From Lachnoclostridium phytofermentans (GTDB lineage Bacteria > Bacillota > Clostridia > Lachnospirales > Lachnospiraceae), in assembly GCA_003526525.1 (NCBI GenBank), contig DPVV01000196.1, positions 5,102 to 11,288 of the forward strand: a stretch of 6,187 nucleotides of DNA, given 5' to 3'. This document shows positions 1 through 4,216 of this stretch, piece by piece. Within the stretch, counting starts at the first letter, position 1; the number at the start of each line of letters is the position of its first letter. Below the pieces are notes generated by a model. That model worked only from the letters and a program-made list of their open reading frames with translations. It did no database searches and was not told the DNA's origin. Position numbers and translations under genes: made by a program.

Positions 1-217
1 TCGCATTTAAGAAATAACTGACTATTACTCTTTCGCACACTTAATGTTTTAGTCATTTCTCATTTTTCTTTTTCAGTGTTTTAGTTTCTTCCTATATATA
101 TGTTGTTTTTTTGACTTTGAATTTCCACGATATTTTGAATTATTTTAAATTCTATATGTTGTTATTAAAAATTTTAACCTTCCTTTATGTTACTATATGT
201 TGATAAAAAAATCCGAG
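1..217. other. AT-rich left flank with no supportable gene
   Basis: This stretch is rich in T runs on the + strand and holds no credible coding region on either strand. In many Firmicutes rpmH and rnpA lie on this side of dnaA and are read away from it, so the region may be the leader side of a divergent rpmH transcript that starts beyond the window edge. No rpmH-like peptide (KRTFQPKKRKR type) is visible here. The high A/T content next to the DnaA box cluster would also suit easy strand opening, but no triplet arrangement like the one near dnaN is seen. Confidence 0.5.
93..121 (-). promoter_or_regulatory. Weak candidate divergent promoter pointing left
   Basis: Read on the minus strand there is TTCAAA (121-116), a 17-base spacer and TATATA (98-93). 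Each hexamer matches the housekeeping sigma consensus only partly, and in DNA this rich in A/T such pairs arise by chance. It is listed because a leftward rpmH promoter is expected near here in many Firmicutes. The assignment to rpmH is inference only, since no gene is seen on that side. Confidence 0.22.
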
Positions 218-226
218 TTATCCACA
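218..226 (+). promoter_or_regulatory. DnaA box, exact consensus
   Basis: The sequence is TTATCCACA with no mismatch. It is the left arm of a 10-base inverted repeat (217-226 with 241-250) whose right arm is the second exact box. It also forms a 17-base palindrome with its neighbour (220-227 pairing with 229-236 around A228). Confidence 0.92.
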
Positions 227-229
227 AAT

Positions 230-238
230 TGTGGATGG
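230..238 (-). promoter_or_regulatory. DnaA box, two mismatches
   Basis: Read on the minus strand this is CCATCCACA, two mismatches from the consensus. It starts exactly 11 bases (one helical turn) before the perfect minus-strand box at 241-249. The two share the 8-mer TTGTGGAT, so DnaA bound to both would sit on the same face of the helix. Alone it would be a weak site. Confidence 0.55.
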
Positions 239-240
239 AT

Positions 241-249
241 TGTGGATAA
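241..249 (-). promoter_or_regulatory. DnaA box, exact consensus
   Basis: The minus strand reads TTATCCACA with no mismatch. It faces the exact + strand box at 218-226, with 14 bases between them. Confidence 0.92.
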
Positions 250-317
250 CAGTGTTTATTTGTGTTAATATTTTATCTTATTGGTTTTATTCTCCTTGAT
301 AACACTAGCTATTTCTC

Positions 318-326
318 TGTGGGTAA
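318..326 (-). promoter_or_regulatory. DnaA box, one mismatch
   Basis: The minus strand reads TTACCCACA, one mismatch (position 4) from the consensus. It has the same orientation as the boxes at 371 and 471, which fits an ordered array leading to the dnaA promoter. Confidence 0.7.
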
Positions 327-370
327 CCCGTATAATGTTATTAACCATGTGTGTATTATCTATAATTTGC

Positions 371-379
371 TGTGAATAA
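371..379 (-). promoter_or_regulatory. DnaA box, one mismatch
   Basis: The minus strand reads TTATTCACA, which also fits the relaxed consensus TTATNCACA of strong boxes. It lies about 46 bases upstream of the -35 element of the probable dnaA promoter. Confidence 0.75.
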
Positions 380-424
380 GTTATGGAAAACTAACAAAGT
401 TGTGTTCATAAAAAAATATTAACA

Positions 425-453
425 TTGAAATGTTTATAGTTTTGTTATATATT
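425..453 (+). promoter_or_regulatory. Probable dnaA promoter (sigma-A type)
   Basis: TTGAAA (425-430) and TATATT (448-453) are separated by 17 bases, each one base off the housekeeping consensus. Transcription would start near 460, giving a dnaA leader of about 155 bases. A second -10-like hexamer, TATACT at 482-487, has no good -35 partner (TGTATG at 17-base spacing), so I rate it lower. DnaA boxes flank the promoter at 371-379 and 471-479. Confidence 0.6.
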
Positions 454-470
454 ATATGTGTATGGACTTT

Positions 471-479
471 TGTGGACAA
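471..479 (-). promoter_or_regulatory. DnaA box just downstream of the dnaA promoter
   Basis: The minus strand reads TTGTCCACA, one mismatch (position 3). It begins about 18 bases after the -10 hexamer, so bound DnaA would sit over the start of the transcript. This position suits autorepression of dnaA, a mechanism known from several bacteria and inferred here. Confidence 0.7.
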
Positions 480-506
480 ACTATACTAGATTAGAAAATG
501 TTATCA

Positions 507-546
507 GCAGCAAGTTAGCCTTATATCTTAGGTTTACTATTGCTGC
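507..546 (+). other. Stem-loop A in the dnaA leader
   Basis: GCAGCAA (507-513) pairs perfectly with TTGCTGC (540-546). Inside the loop GTTAGCCT (514-521) can pair with AGGTTTAC (530-537) with one mismatch and one G-U pair, so the whole segment folds as one long hairpin. No T run follows, so it is not an intrinsic terminator. It lies between the probable promoter and the dnaA ribosome site; a regulatory or RNA-stability role is possible but not shown. Confidence 0.45.
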
Positions 547-553
547 GTCTTTT

Positions 554-577
554 GTCGTAAGAGTAACCTCTTACGGT
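554..577 (+). other. Stem-loop B in the dnaA leader
   Basis: CGTAAGAG (556-563) and CTCTTACG (568-575) are perfect complements around the loop TAAC. Two more G-U pairs can extend the stem to 554-577. It ends about 18 bases before the AGAAGGG ribosome-site candidate of dnaA and has no T run behind it. It could modulate dnaA translation or mRNA decay; this is inference from position. Confidence 0.5.
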
Positions 578-614
578 AATTATAATATATACAGAGAAGG
601 GCACGGGTTTTACT

Positions 615-1976
615 ATGAAAAGCTTGATTCAAGAAAAATGGAATGAAATTTTGGAGTTTTTAAAAATTGAATACAATGTTACAGAGGTTTCCTATAAAAC
701 TTGGCTTCTTCCTCTTAAAGTATATGATGTTAAGGATAATGTAATTAAGCTTTCTGTAGATGATACAAAAATCGGTGCTAACAGCTTAGATTTTATTAAG
801 AATAAATACAGTCAGTTTTTAAAAACTGCTATTGCGGAAGTGATTAATAAAGATTTCGAAATTGAATTTGTACTTCTTAGCCAGACGAAAGTGGACGAAA
901 AAGTACAACCTCCTGCCGCGAATAAAGTAAAAAATGAAAGCTTATCTTACTTAAATCCACGTTACACGTTTGACACATTTGTTGTTGGTGCGAATAACAA
1001 TTTGGCTCATGCTGCATCTTTGGCTGTTGCAGAATCGCCGGCAGAAATTTATAATCCACTATTTATTTATGGTGGAGTAGGTCTTGGAAAAACCCACTTA
1101 ATGCATTCCATTGCTCATTATATCTTAGAACAAAATCCGAATTCCAAAGTACTCTATGTAACGAGTGAAAAATTTACGAATGAGCTAATTGAATCCATTC
1201 GTAATGCTGATACTACTCCAACGGAATTTCGAGAAAAATATAGAAATATTGATGTTTTATTAATCGATGATATTCAATTTATTATTGGTAAAGAACGAAC
1301 TCAAGAGGAGTTTTTCCATACATTTAATACCTTACACGAATCAAAAAAACAGATAATTATATCTTCCGATAAACCACCAAAGGATATTTTAACATTGGAG
1401 GAACGTTTAAGATCCCGCTTCGAATGGGGCCTTACGGTAGATATTCAGTCTCCAGATTACGAAACCAGAATGGCAATTCTTAAGAAAAAAGAAGAACTTG
1501 ATTGCCTAACAATAGATGATGAAGTTATGAAATACATTGCTTCTAATATTAAATCAAATATCCGTGAACTTGAGGGAGCATTAACTAAAATTGTAGCTCT
1601 TTCCAGGTTAAAAAAGAAAGAAGTTGACGTAATCTTAGCAGAAGAAGCTCTCAAAGATTTAATCTCACCTGATAATAAAAAGACGGTAACACTTGATCTT
1701 ATCATTGAGGTTGTTTCGGAGCATTTTACTACAACAACTTCTGAAATTTATTCAGATAATCGCAGTAGAAATATTGCTTATCCTAGACAAATTGCGATGT
1801 ACCTTTGTCGTAAGTTGACTTCTCTTTCTCTAACAGACATTGGTAAGATGATGGGAAATCGAGATCACTCTACCGTGTTACATGGATGTAATAAAGTAGA
1901 AAAAGATATTAAGAAGGATCCTTCCATGCAGAATACGATTGATGTATTAATTAAAAAAATCAATCCTACTCCATAA
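615..1976 (+). CDS. dnaA: Chromosomal replication initiator protein DnaA
   Basis: DnaA is the cytoplasmic AAA+ ATPase that binds DnaA boxes, melts the origin and recruits the replicative helicase. The 453-residue product is normal in length. Domain I covers about residues 1-87 (W30 and LLPLKVY are typical) and a short linker runs to about 112. The AAA+ domain begins at LNPRYTFDTFVVG. It carries Walker A GGVGLGKTHL (153-162), Walker B LLIDDIQF (215-222), the arginine-finger segment LEERLRSRFEWGL (261-273) and a sensor-2 motif NIRELEGAL (315-323). Domain IV holds the DNA-binding signature GNRDHSTVLH (414-423), with Asn where the second Gly of GGRDH is usual. An in-frame stop at 564-566 with no start codon before 615 fixes ATG 615. 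AGAAGGG at 595-601 is 13 bases away, a rather long gap. The gene sits between two DnaA-box clusters and is probably self-repressed. Confidence 0.98.
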   Translation: MKSLIQEKWNEILEFLKIEYNVTEVSYKTWLLPLKVYDVKDNVIKLSVDDTKIGANSLDFIKNKYSQFLKTAIAEVINKDFEIEFVLLSQTKVDEKVQPPAANKVKNESLSYLNPRYTFDTFVVGANNNLAHAASLAVAESPAEIYNPLFIYGGVGLGKTHLMHSIAHYILEQNPNSKVLYVTSEKFTNELIESIRNADTTPTEFREKYRNIDVLLIDDIQFIIGKERTQEEFFHTFNTLHESKKQIIISSDKPPKDILTLEERLRSRFEWGLTVDIQSPDYETRMAILKKKEELDCLTIDDEVMKYIASNIKSNIRELEGALTKIVALSRLKKKEVDVILAEEALKDLISPDNKKTVTLDLIIEVVSEHFTTTTSEIYSDNRSRNIAYPRQIAMYLCRKLTSLSLTDIGKMMGNRDHSTVLHGCNKVEKDIKKDPSMQNTIDVLIKKINPTP

Positions 1977-1988
1977 TATCTTTCTTAT

Positions 1989-2020
1989 ATAAAGTGAGGA
2001 GATTTTCTGACTCACTTTAT
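1989..2020 (+). terminator. Stem-loop just after dnaA, possible weak terminator
   Basis: ATAAAGTGAG (1989-1998) and CTCACTTTAT (2011-2020) are perfect 10-base complements around a 12-base loop, 12 bases after the dnaA stop codon. The stem has only four G-C pairs and is followed by GTTTCG rather than a clean T run. It may be a weak terminator or a 3' end that protects the message. Confidence 0.4.
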
Positions 2021-2064
2021 GTTTCGTTGATATCAAGTTAGGTGTTCATTACTTTCTTGTTTTC

Positions 2065-2097
2065 ACTAGGTCTCATGAGGATAGACCTTTAGTTTTT
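2065..2097 (+). terminator. Probable intrinsic terminator of dnaA
   Basis: AGGTCT (2068-2073) pairs with AGACCT (2083-2088) around a 9-base loop. ACT (2065-2067) can pair with AGT (2091-2093) across a two-base bulge. The stem runs into TTTTT (2093-2097), and a second run of six T follows a few bases later. This is the most terminator-like structure between dnaA and dnaN, and suggests that dnaN does not depend only on the dnaA promoter. Confidence 0.5.
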
Positions 2098-2145
2098 ATA
2101 CCCTTTTTTCTGAATTGTTTATAAACTTAAGAAACTTTTAAAATG

Positions 2146-2154
2146 TTATCCACA
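2146..2154 (+). promoter_or_regulatory. DnaA box, exact consensus
   Basis: The sequence is TTATCCACA with no mismatch, the only exact copy in the dnaA-dnaN gap. It ends six bases before the long inverted repeat at 2161-2192. Confidence 0.9.
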
Positions 2155-2160
2155 TTCACT

Positions 2161-2192
2161 CGTTTAAATACTGTTATTTTAGTGTTTAAACG
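2161..2192. repeat. Inverted repeat with a 13-pair stem
   Basis: Positions 2161-2173 pair with 2180-2192 in 13 consecutive pairs. The outer eight, CGTTTAAA with TTTAAACG, are exact, and two G-T pairs occur further in. The loop is TTATTT. No T run follows and the stem is AT-rich, so it is an unlikely terminator. It sits six bases after an exact DnaA box and about ten bases before a candidate dnaN promoter, so an origin-structural or operator role is possible. Confidence 0.6.
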
Positions 2193-2203
2193 CTATTGAT
2201 AAC

Positions 2204-2234
2204 TTGATAATCGTTCTTAGCATGTTAATATAAT
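2204..2234 (+). promoter_or_regulatory. Candidate dnaN promoter
   Basis: TTGATA (2204-2209) and an exact TATAAT (2229-2234) are 19 bases apart, about two bases longer than ideal. Transcription would start near 2241 and give a leader of about 155 bases that includes the inverted repeat at 2286-2337. A near copy of the -35 segment, TTGATAA, occurs eight bases upstream at 2196-2202. Confidence 0.45.
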
Positions 2235-2252
2235 TTTAAAATTGGTTCAAAA

Positions 2253-2261
2253 CTATTCACA
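2253..2261 (+). promoter_or_regulatory. Weak DnaA box
   Basis: CTATTCACA differs from TTATCCACA at two positions. Alone it would not be called; its value comes from lying between the exact box at 2146 and the putative unwinding element. Confidence 0.35.
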
Positions 2262-2285
2262 TGGTTATTCTTTCTTGTAAGACTT

Positions 2286-2337
2286 TCGTAGTAAGGGCTT
2301 GAGGCACTTATACACTTCCTAACACCCCCTACTACGA
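2286..2337. repeat. Inverted repeat enclosing the putative origin unwinding box
   Basis: The arms 2286-2297 and 2326-2337 match in 11 of 12 positions (TCGTAGTA with TACTACGA, one A-C mismatch, then GGG with CCC). Inside the 28-base loop, TT and AGG (2299-2304) can pair further with CCTAA (2318-2322). The DnaA box at 2308-2316 lies at the tip, and the first two CTA triplets are in the right arm. It could form a cruciform in DNA or a hairpin in the dnaN leader RNA. No T run follows. Confidence 0.6.
2308..2316 (+). promoter_or_regulatory. DnaA box adjoining the unwinding element
   Basis: TTATACACT fits the relaxed pattern TTATNCAC and differs from TTATCCACA at two places. Its orientation, pointing toward dnaN and the triplets, is that expected for the box that anchors DnaA loading onto single-stranded triplets in the Bacillus subtilis model. 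Confidence 0.5.
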
Positions 2338-2375
2338 TTACTAATAGATCTATTAATTATTTATATATAAAAAAT
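2329..2375 (+). other. Putative DnaA-trio track and AT-rich unwinding element
   Basis: After a C-rich spacer (ACACCCC, 2322-2328) the + strand reads CTA CTA CGA TTA CTA (2329-2343). The opposite strand, read 3' to 5', is GAT GAT GCT AAT GAT. Four of five triplets fit the DnaA-trio pattern 3'-(G/A)A(T/A)-5' described for Bacillus subtilis. A tract with two G/C bases in 32 follows (2344-2375). The order box, GC-rich spacer, triplets, AT tract is the known basal unwinding arrangement; function here is inferred. Confidence 0.6.
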
Positions 2376-2398
2376 CGCTGAAGGGAGTTATGCACAAA

Positions 2399-3511
2399 AT
2401 GAAAATCGCTTGCCAAAAGAATGAATTGTTAAACAGTGTCAATATTGCTTTGAAAGCAGTTTCTTCAAAATCGACAATGCCTATTTTAGAATGTATCGTT
2501 ATTGAAGTTCAAAATGATACGATTAAATTAATTTCGAATGATATGGAACTTGGTATCGAAACTATTGTAAAGGGTTCTGTAATTTCGAGTGGATCTGTAG
2601 CAATTAATGCAAAAGTTTTTTCTGAAATTATAAGAAAGCTACCGGATAATGAGGTAACTGTTGAAACAGATGAGAAGTTTATGGCGACTATTACCTGCGA
2701 AAAAGCAAAATTTACAATAGCAGGTAAATCTGCAGAAGAATTTCCTATGTTACCGACGATCGAAAAGCAGGAAGCAATTGAATTATCACAGTTTACACTA
2801 AAAGAAGTTATTCGCCAGACTGTTTTTTCTATTTCGGATAACGAAAGTAATAAAATTATGACAGGTGAACTTTTTGAGATAAATGGCAATGAACTTAGAG
2901 TGGTTTCACTAGATGGTCATCGTATTTCGATACGTAAAGTGGAACTTAAAAACTCCTATGATCCGAAAAAAATCATTGTTCCAGGAAAAACACTACAAGA
3001 AGTAAGTAAAATTTTATCAGGAGAAATCTCTGATGAAGTACTCATTTACTATACCGATCGCCATGTTTTATTTGTATTTGATGATACTTTAGTACTTTCA
3101 AGATTAATTGAAGGGGAGTATTACAAAATTGATCAAATGCTTTCCGGAGACTATGAAACAAAGGTTAAAATTAATAAAAAAGAATTTTTAAGCTGTATTG
3201 ATAGAGCTACTTTGTTAATTAAAGAAACTGAGAAAAAGCCAATTATTGTTGGTATTGAAGATAAAAAATTAGAATTAAAAATCAATACATCCATTGGAAC
3301 CATGGACGAAGATATTGATATTGAAAAAGAGGGAAAAGATATTTTAATTGGCTTTAATCCTAAGTTTTTAATCGATGCACTTCGTGTAATTGATGATGAA
3401 GAGGTAGATATTTATCTCATTAATCCCAAGGCACCATGTTTTATAAAAGATAAAGAGGAATCTTATATTTACTTGATCCTTCCAGTAAGTTTTAATGCAG
3501 CACAATACTAG
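2399..3511 (+). CDS. dnaN: DNA polymerase III sliding clamp (beta subunit) DnaN
   Basis: DnaN forms a ring-shaped dimer around DNA that tethers polymerase III and other replication and repair proteins. From ATG 2399 the product is 370 residues, normal for the family, and starts MKIACQKNELL like other clostridial clamps. An in-frame ATG at 2390 would add MHK. I prefer 2399 because AAGGGAG (2381-2387) then lies 11 bases upstream, whereas it would be only two bases from 2390. Three clamp domains are recognisable: MPILECI (27-33) and FPMLP (115-119) in the first, LDGHRIS (171-177) and RLIEGEYY (235-242) in the second, GFNPKFLIDAL (318-328) in the third. The near-terminal YLILPV (358-363) forms part of the partner-binding groove. 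The gene has its own candidate promoter and may read on into the S4-domain gene 136 bases later. Confidence 0.97.
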   Translation: MKIACQKNELLNSVNIALKAVSSKSTMPILECIVIEVQNDTIKLISNDMELGIETIVKGSVISSGSVAINAKVFSEIIRKLPDNEVTVETDEKFMATITCEKAKFTIAGKSAEEFPMLPTIEKQEAIELSQFTLKEVIRQTVFSISDNESNKIMTGELFEINGNELRVVSLDGHRISIRKVELKNSYDPKKIIVPGKTLQEVSKILSGEISDEVLIYYTDRHVLFVFDDTLVLSRLIEGEYYKIDQMLSGDYETKVKINKKEFLSCIDRATLLIKETEKKPIIVGIEDKKLELKINTSIGTMDEDIDIEKEGKDILIGFNPKFLIDALRVIDDEEVDIYLINPKAPCFIKDKEESYIYLILPVSFNAAQY

Positions 3512-3569
3512 ATATATTTAAAATTATTGTTAACAAAATATTAGATTACAAAGTATTTATTAACGAAAA

Positions 3570-3608
3570 ATCATGAAAAATCTAGAACTTTCCTCTGTAT
3601 TTCATGAT
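3570..3608. repeat. Inverted repeat between dnaN and the S4-domain gene
   Basis: ATCATGAAA (3570-3578) and TTTCATGAT (3600-3608) are exact nine-base complements around a 21-base loop. The stem has two G-C pairs and no T run follows, so it is a poor terminator. I see no convincing promoter in this 136-base gap, and read-through from dnaN seems likely. Confidence 0.35.
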
Positions 3609-3647
3609 GATATTTTAGCGTGATACAGCGCGCAGATTGGTTGATAT

Positions 3648-3863
3648 ATGGAAAAAATAGTATTAAGAGAAGAATTTATTAAATTAGGCCAGGCTTTAAA
3701 AGCTGCCGGACTCGTTGATTCAGGAGTCGAAGCGAAAGATGTTATTACCGAAGGACTTGTAAAAGTGAATGGTGTTGTAGAATATCAAAGAGGAAAAAAA
3801 CTTCATGGTGGTGACTCTATTGAGTTTAACAATGAAATCATTCAAATCGTCGATCATGTATAA
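3648..3863 (+). CDS. yaaA: S4-domain RNA-binding protein, YaaA family
   Basis: This 71-residue protein is essentially a single S4 RNA-binding domain, the fold found in ribosomal protein S4 and pseudouridine synthases. The core is KLGQALKAAGLVDSG (12-26), the turn DVITEGLVKVNG (31-42), then QRGKKL (47-52) and GDSIEF (55-60). Proteins of this type are encoded between dnaN and recF in many Firmicutes. A role linked to ribosomes or RNA has been proposed for some, but the exact function is not established; this is the Bacillus subtilis YaaA, not the unrelated E. coli YaaA. ATG 3648 is the natural start by homology, yet the 20 bases before it (GATTGGTTGAT near 3635-3645) contain no clear Shine-Dalgarno sequence. 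The length is typical and the protein is probably cytoplasmic. Confidence 0.92.
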   Translation: MEKIVLREEFIKLGQALKAAGLVDSGVEAKDVITEGLVKVNGVVEYQRGKKLHGGDSIEFNNEIIQIVDHV

Positions 3864-3882
3864 ATCATCTAACTAAATTCAT

Positions 3883-3899
3883 CTTCACGTTTTGTGAAG
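3883..3899 (+). other. Small hairpin after the S4-domain gene
   Basis: CTTCAC (3883-3888) pairs with GTGAAG (3894-3899) around the loop GTTTT. It begins 20 bases after the stop codon and precedes the larger hairpin at 3909-3950 by ten bases. The two may act together as a 3'-end structure. Confidence 0.4.
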
Positions 3900-3908
3900 T
3901 CTCTAATA

Positions 3909-3950
3909 TCGCCCCTATGTGTATTTATGTATTTTTATGCATAGGGGTGA
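3909..3950. terminator. Strong hairpin, probable end of the dnaN/yaaA transcript
   Basis: CCCCTATG (3912-3919) pairs exactly with CATAGGGG (3940-3947). Outer pairs 3909-3911 with 3948-3950 and inner pairs 3920-3923 with 3936-3939 extend the stem to 15 pairs, including three G-T pairs. This is the most stable structure in the window. The expected T run is missing: ATATTGAATTTT follows on this strand and nothing better on the other. It may terminate weakly, block exonucleases or mark a processing site. Confidence 0.5.
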
Positions 3951-4027
3951 ATATTGAATTTTCAATTATAATTTATAAAAAGTTTAGAATTTAATAATAT
4001 TGTCGATGCTTTAAAAAAATTATGCTT

Positions 4028-4062
4028 TTTACTGGAATTCTACTTGCATTATAGTGTATAAT
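4028..4062 (+). promoter_or_regulatory. Probable promoter for recF-gyrB
   Basis: An exact TATAAT lies at 4057-4062, but its -35 region is weak. An overlapping option is TTTACT (4028-4033), a 16-base spacer and TATAGT (4050-4055), with four of six and five of six matches. Either would start transcription near 4062-4070 and leave a recF leader of about 150 bases. A promoter is expected here because a strong hairpin and a 353-base gap separate recF from the gene before it. Confidence 0.5.
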
Positions 4063-4107
4063 GAGAGATAGGGATTTTTGTCTGATAGAAATTAATTAAA
4101 AAATAAG

Positions 4108-4164
4108 GCAAAATGAAAGTGCTGGTTAATTTAAAATCTTCGCCAAAATTTTGCTCGATTTTTT
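4108..4164 (+). other. Stem-loop followed by six T in the recF leader, possible attenuator
   Basis: GCAAAAT (4108-4114) pairs with ATTTTGC (4148-4154), with TGG (4123-4125) and CCA (4143-4145) able to pair inside the loop. A run of six T follows at 4159-4164. The stem has only two G-C pairs in its base, and the right arm can also pair with AAAAT at 4133-4137. A terminator or attenuator ahead of recF is possible but weakly supported. Confidence 0.25.
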
Positions 4165-4216
4165 AGAGGTTTTATGATCGGGATTAGTATAAAATGATTA
4201 GATAGTTGGTGCAGGG

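Larger units (their letters stand above)
218..479. other. oriC: oriC, upstream DnaA-box cluster (5' of dnaA)
   Basis: Five DnaA-box matches with zero or one mismatch to TTATCCACA, plus one two-mismatch copy, lie in 262 bases directly upstream of dnaA. Exact copies are at 218-226 (+) and 241-249 (-). One-mismatch copies, all on the minus strand, are at 318-326, 371-379 and 471-479. Such clustering next to dnaA marks a bacterial chromosome origin. Together with the boxes between dnaA and dnaN it gives the bipartite layout known from Bacillus subtilis. The promoter-proximal boxes probably also mediate repression of dnaA by its product. That DnaA binds here is inferred from family knowledge. Confidence 0.88.
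2146..2375. other. oriC: oriC, downstream part with putative unwinding element
   Basis: This half of the origin lies between dnaA and dnaN. It has one exact DnaA box (2146-2154), two weaker boxes (2253-2261 and 2308-2316), two inverted repeats (2161-2192 and 2286-2337), CTA/TTA triplets (2329-2343) and an AT-rich tract with two G/C bases in 32 (2344-2375). In Bacillus subtilis the site of strand opening is at the equivalent place just before dnaN. The position and order of elements match that model; opening here is inferred. Confidence 0.75.

Noticed and set aside
3..56. Short open frame on the minus strand (MTKTLSVRKSN...) reaching the window edge
   Set aside because: It has only about 18 codons in the window and no convincing ribosome site. 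It does not match rpmH or rnpA, the genes expected on this side.
350..358. Possible extra DnaA box, minus strand TAATACACA
   Set aside because: It has two mismatches, including the third-base region, and no supporting symmetry; not separable from chance in this sequence.
501..509. TTATCAGCA in the dnaA leader as a DnaA box
   Set aside because: The CCACA core is lost (CAGCA), so binding is unlikely.
458..646. 62-codon + strand frame starting with GTG
   Set aside because: It overlaps a DnaA box, the leader hairpins and the dnaA start in another frame. It has no Shine-Dalgarno site and its protein resembles nothing known to me.
877..1059. Minus-strand open frame inside dnaA
   Set aside because: It is antisense to the well-conserved DnaA linker and AAA+ start, with no recognisable domain; a shadow of dnaA.
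2509..2889. 126-codon minus-strand open frame inside dnaN
   Set aside because: It is antisense to conserved clamp motifs, rich in S, I and F as expected from the reverse of an AT-rich gene, and has no domain.
4001..4007. TGTCGAT resembling a Spo0A box (TGTCGAA)
   Set aside because: It is a single seven-base near match in AT-rich DNA, not paired with others and not near an origin box.
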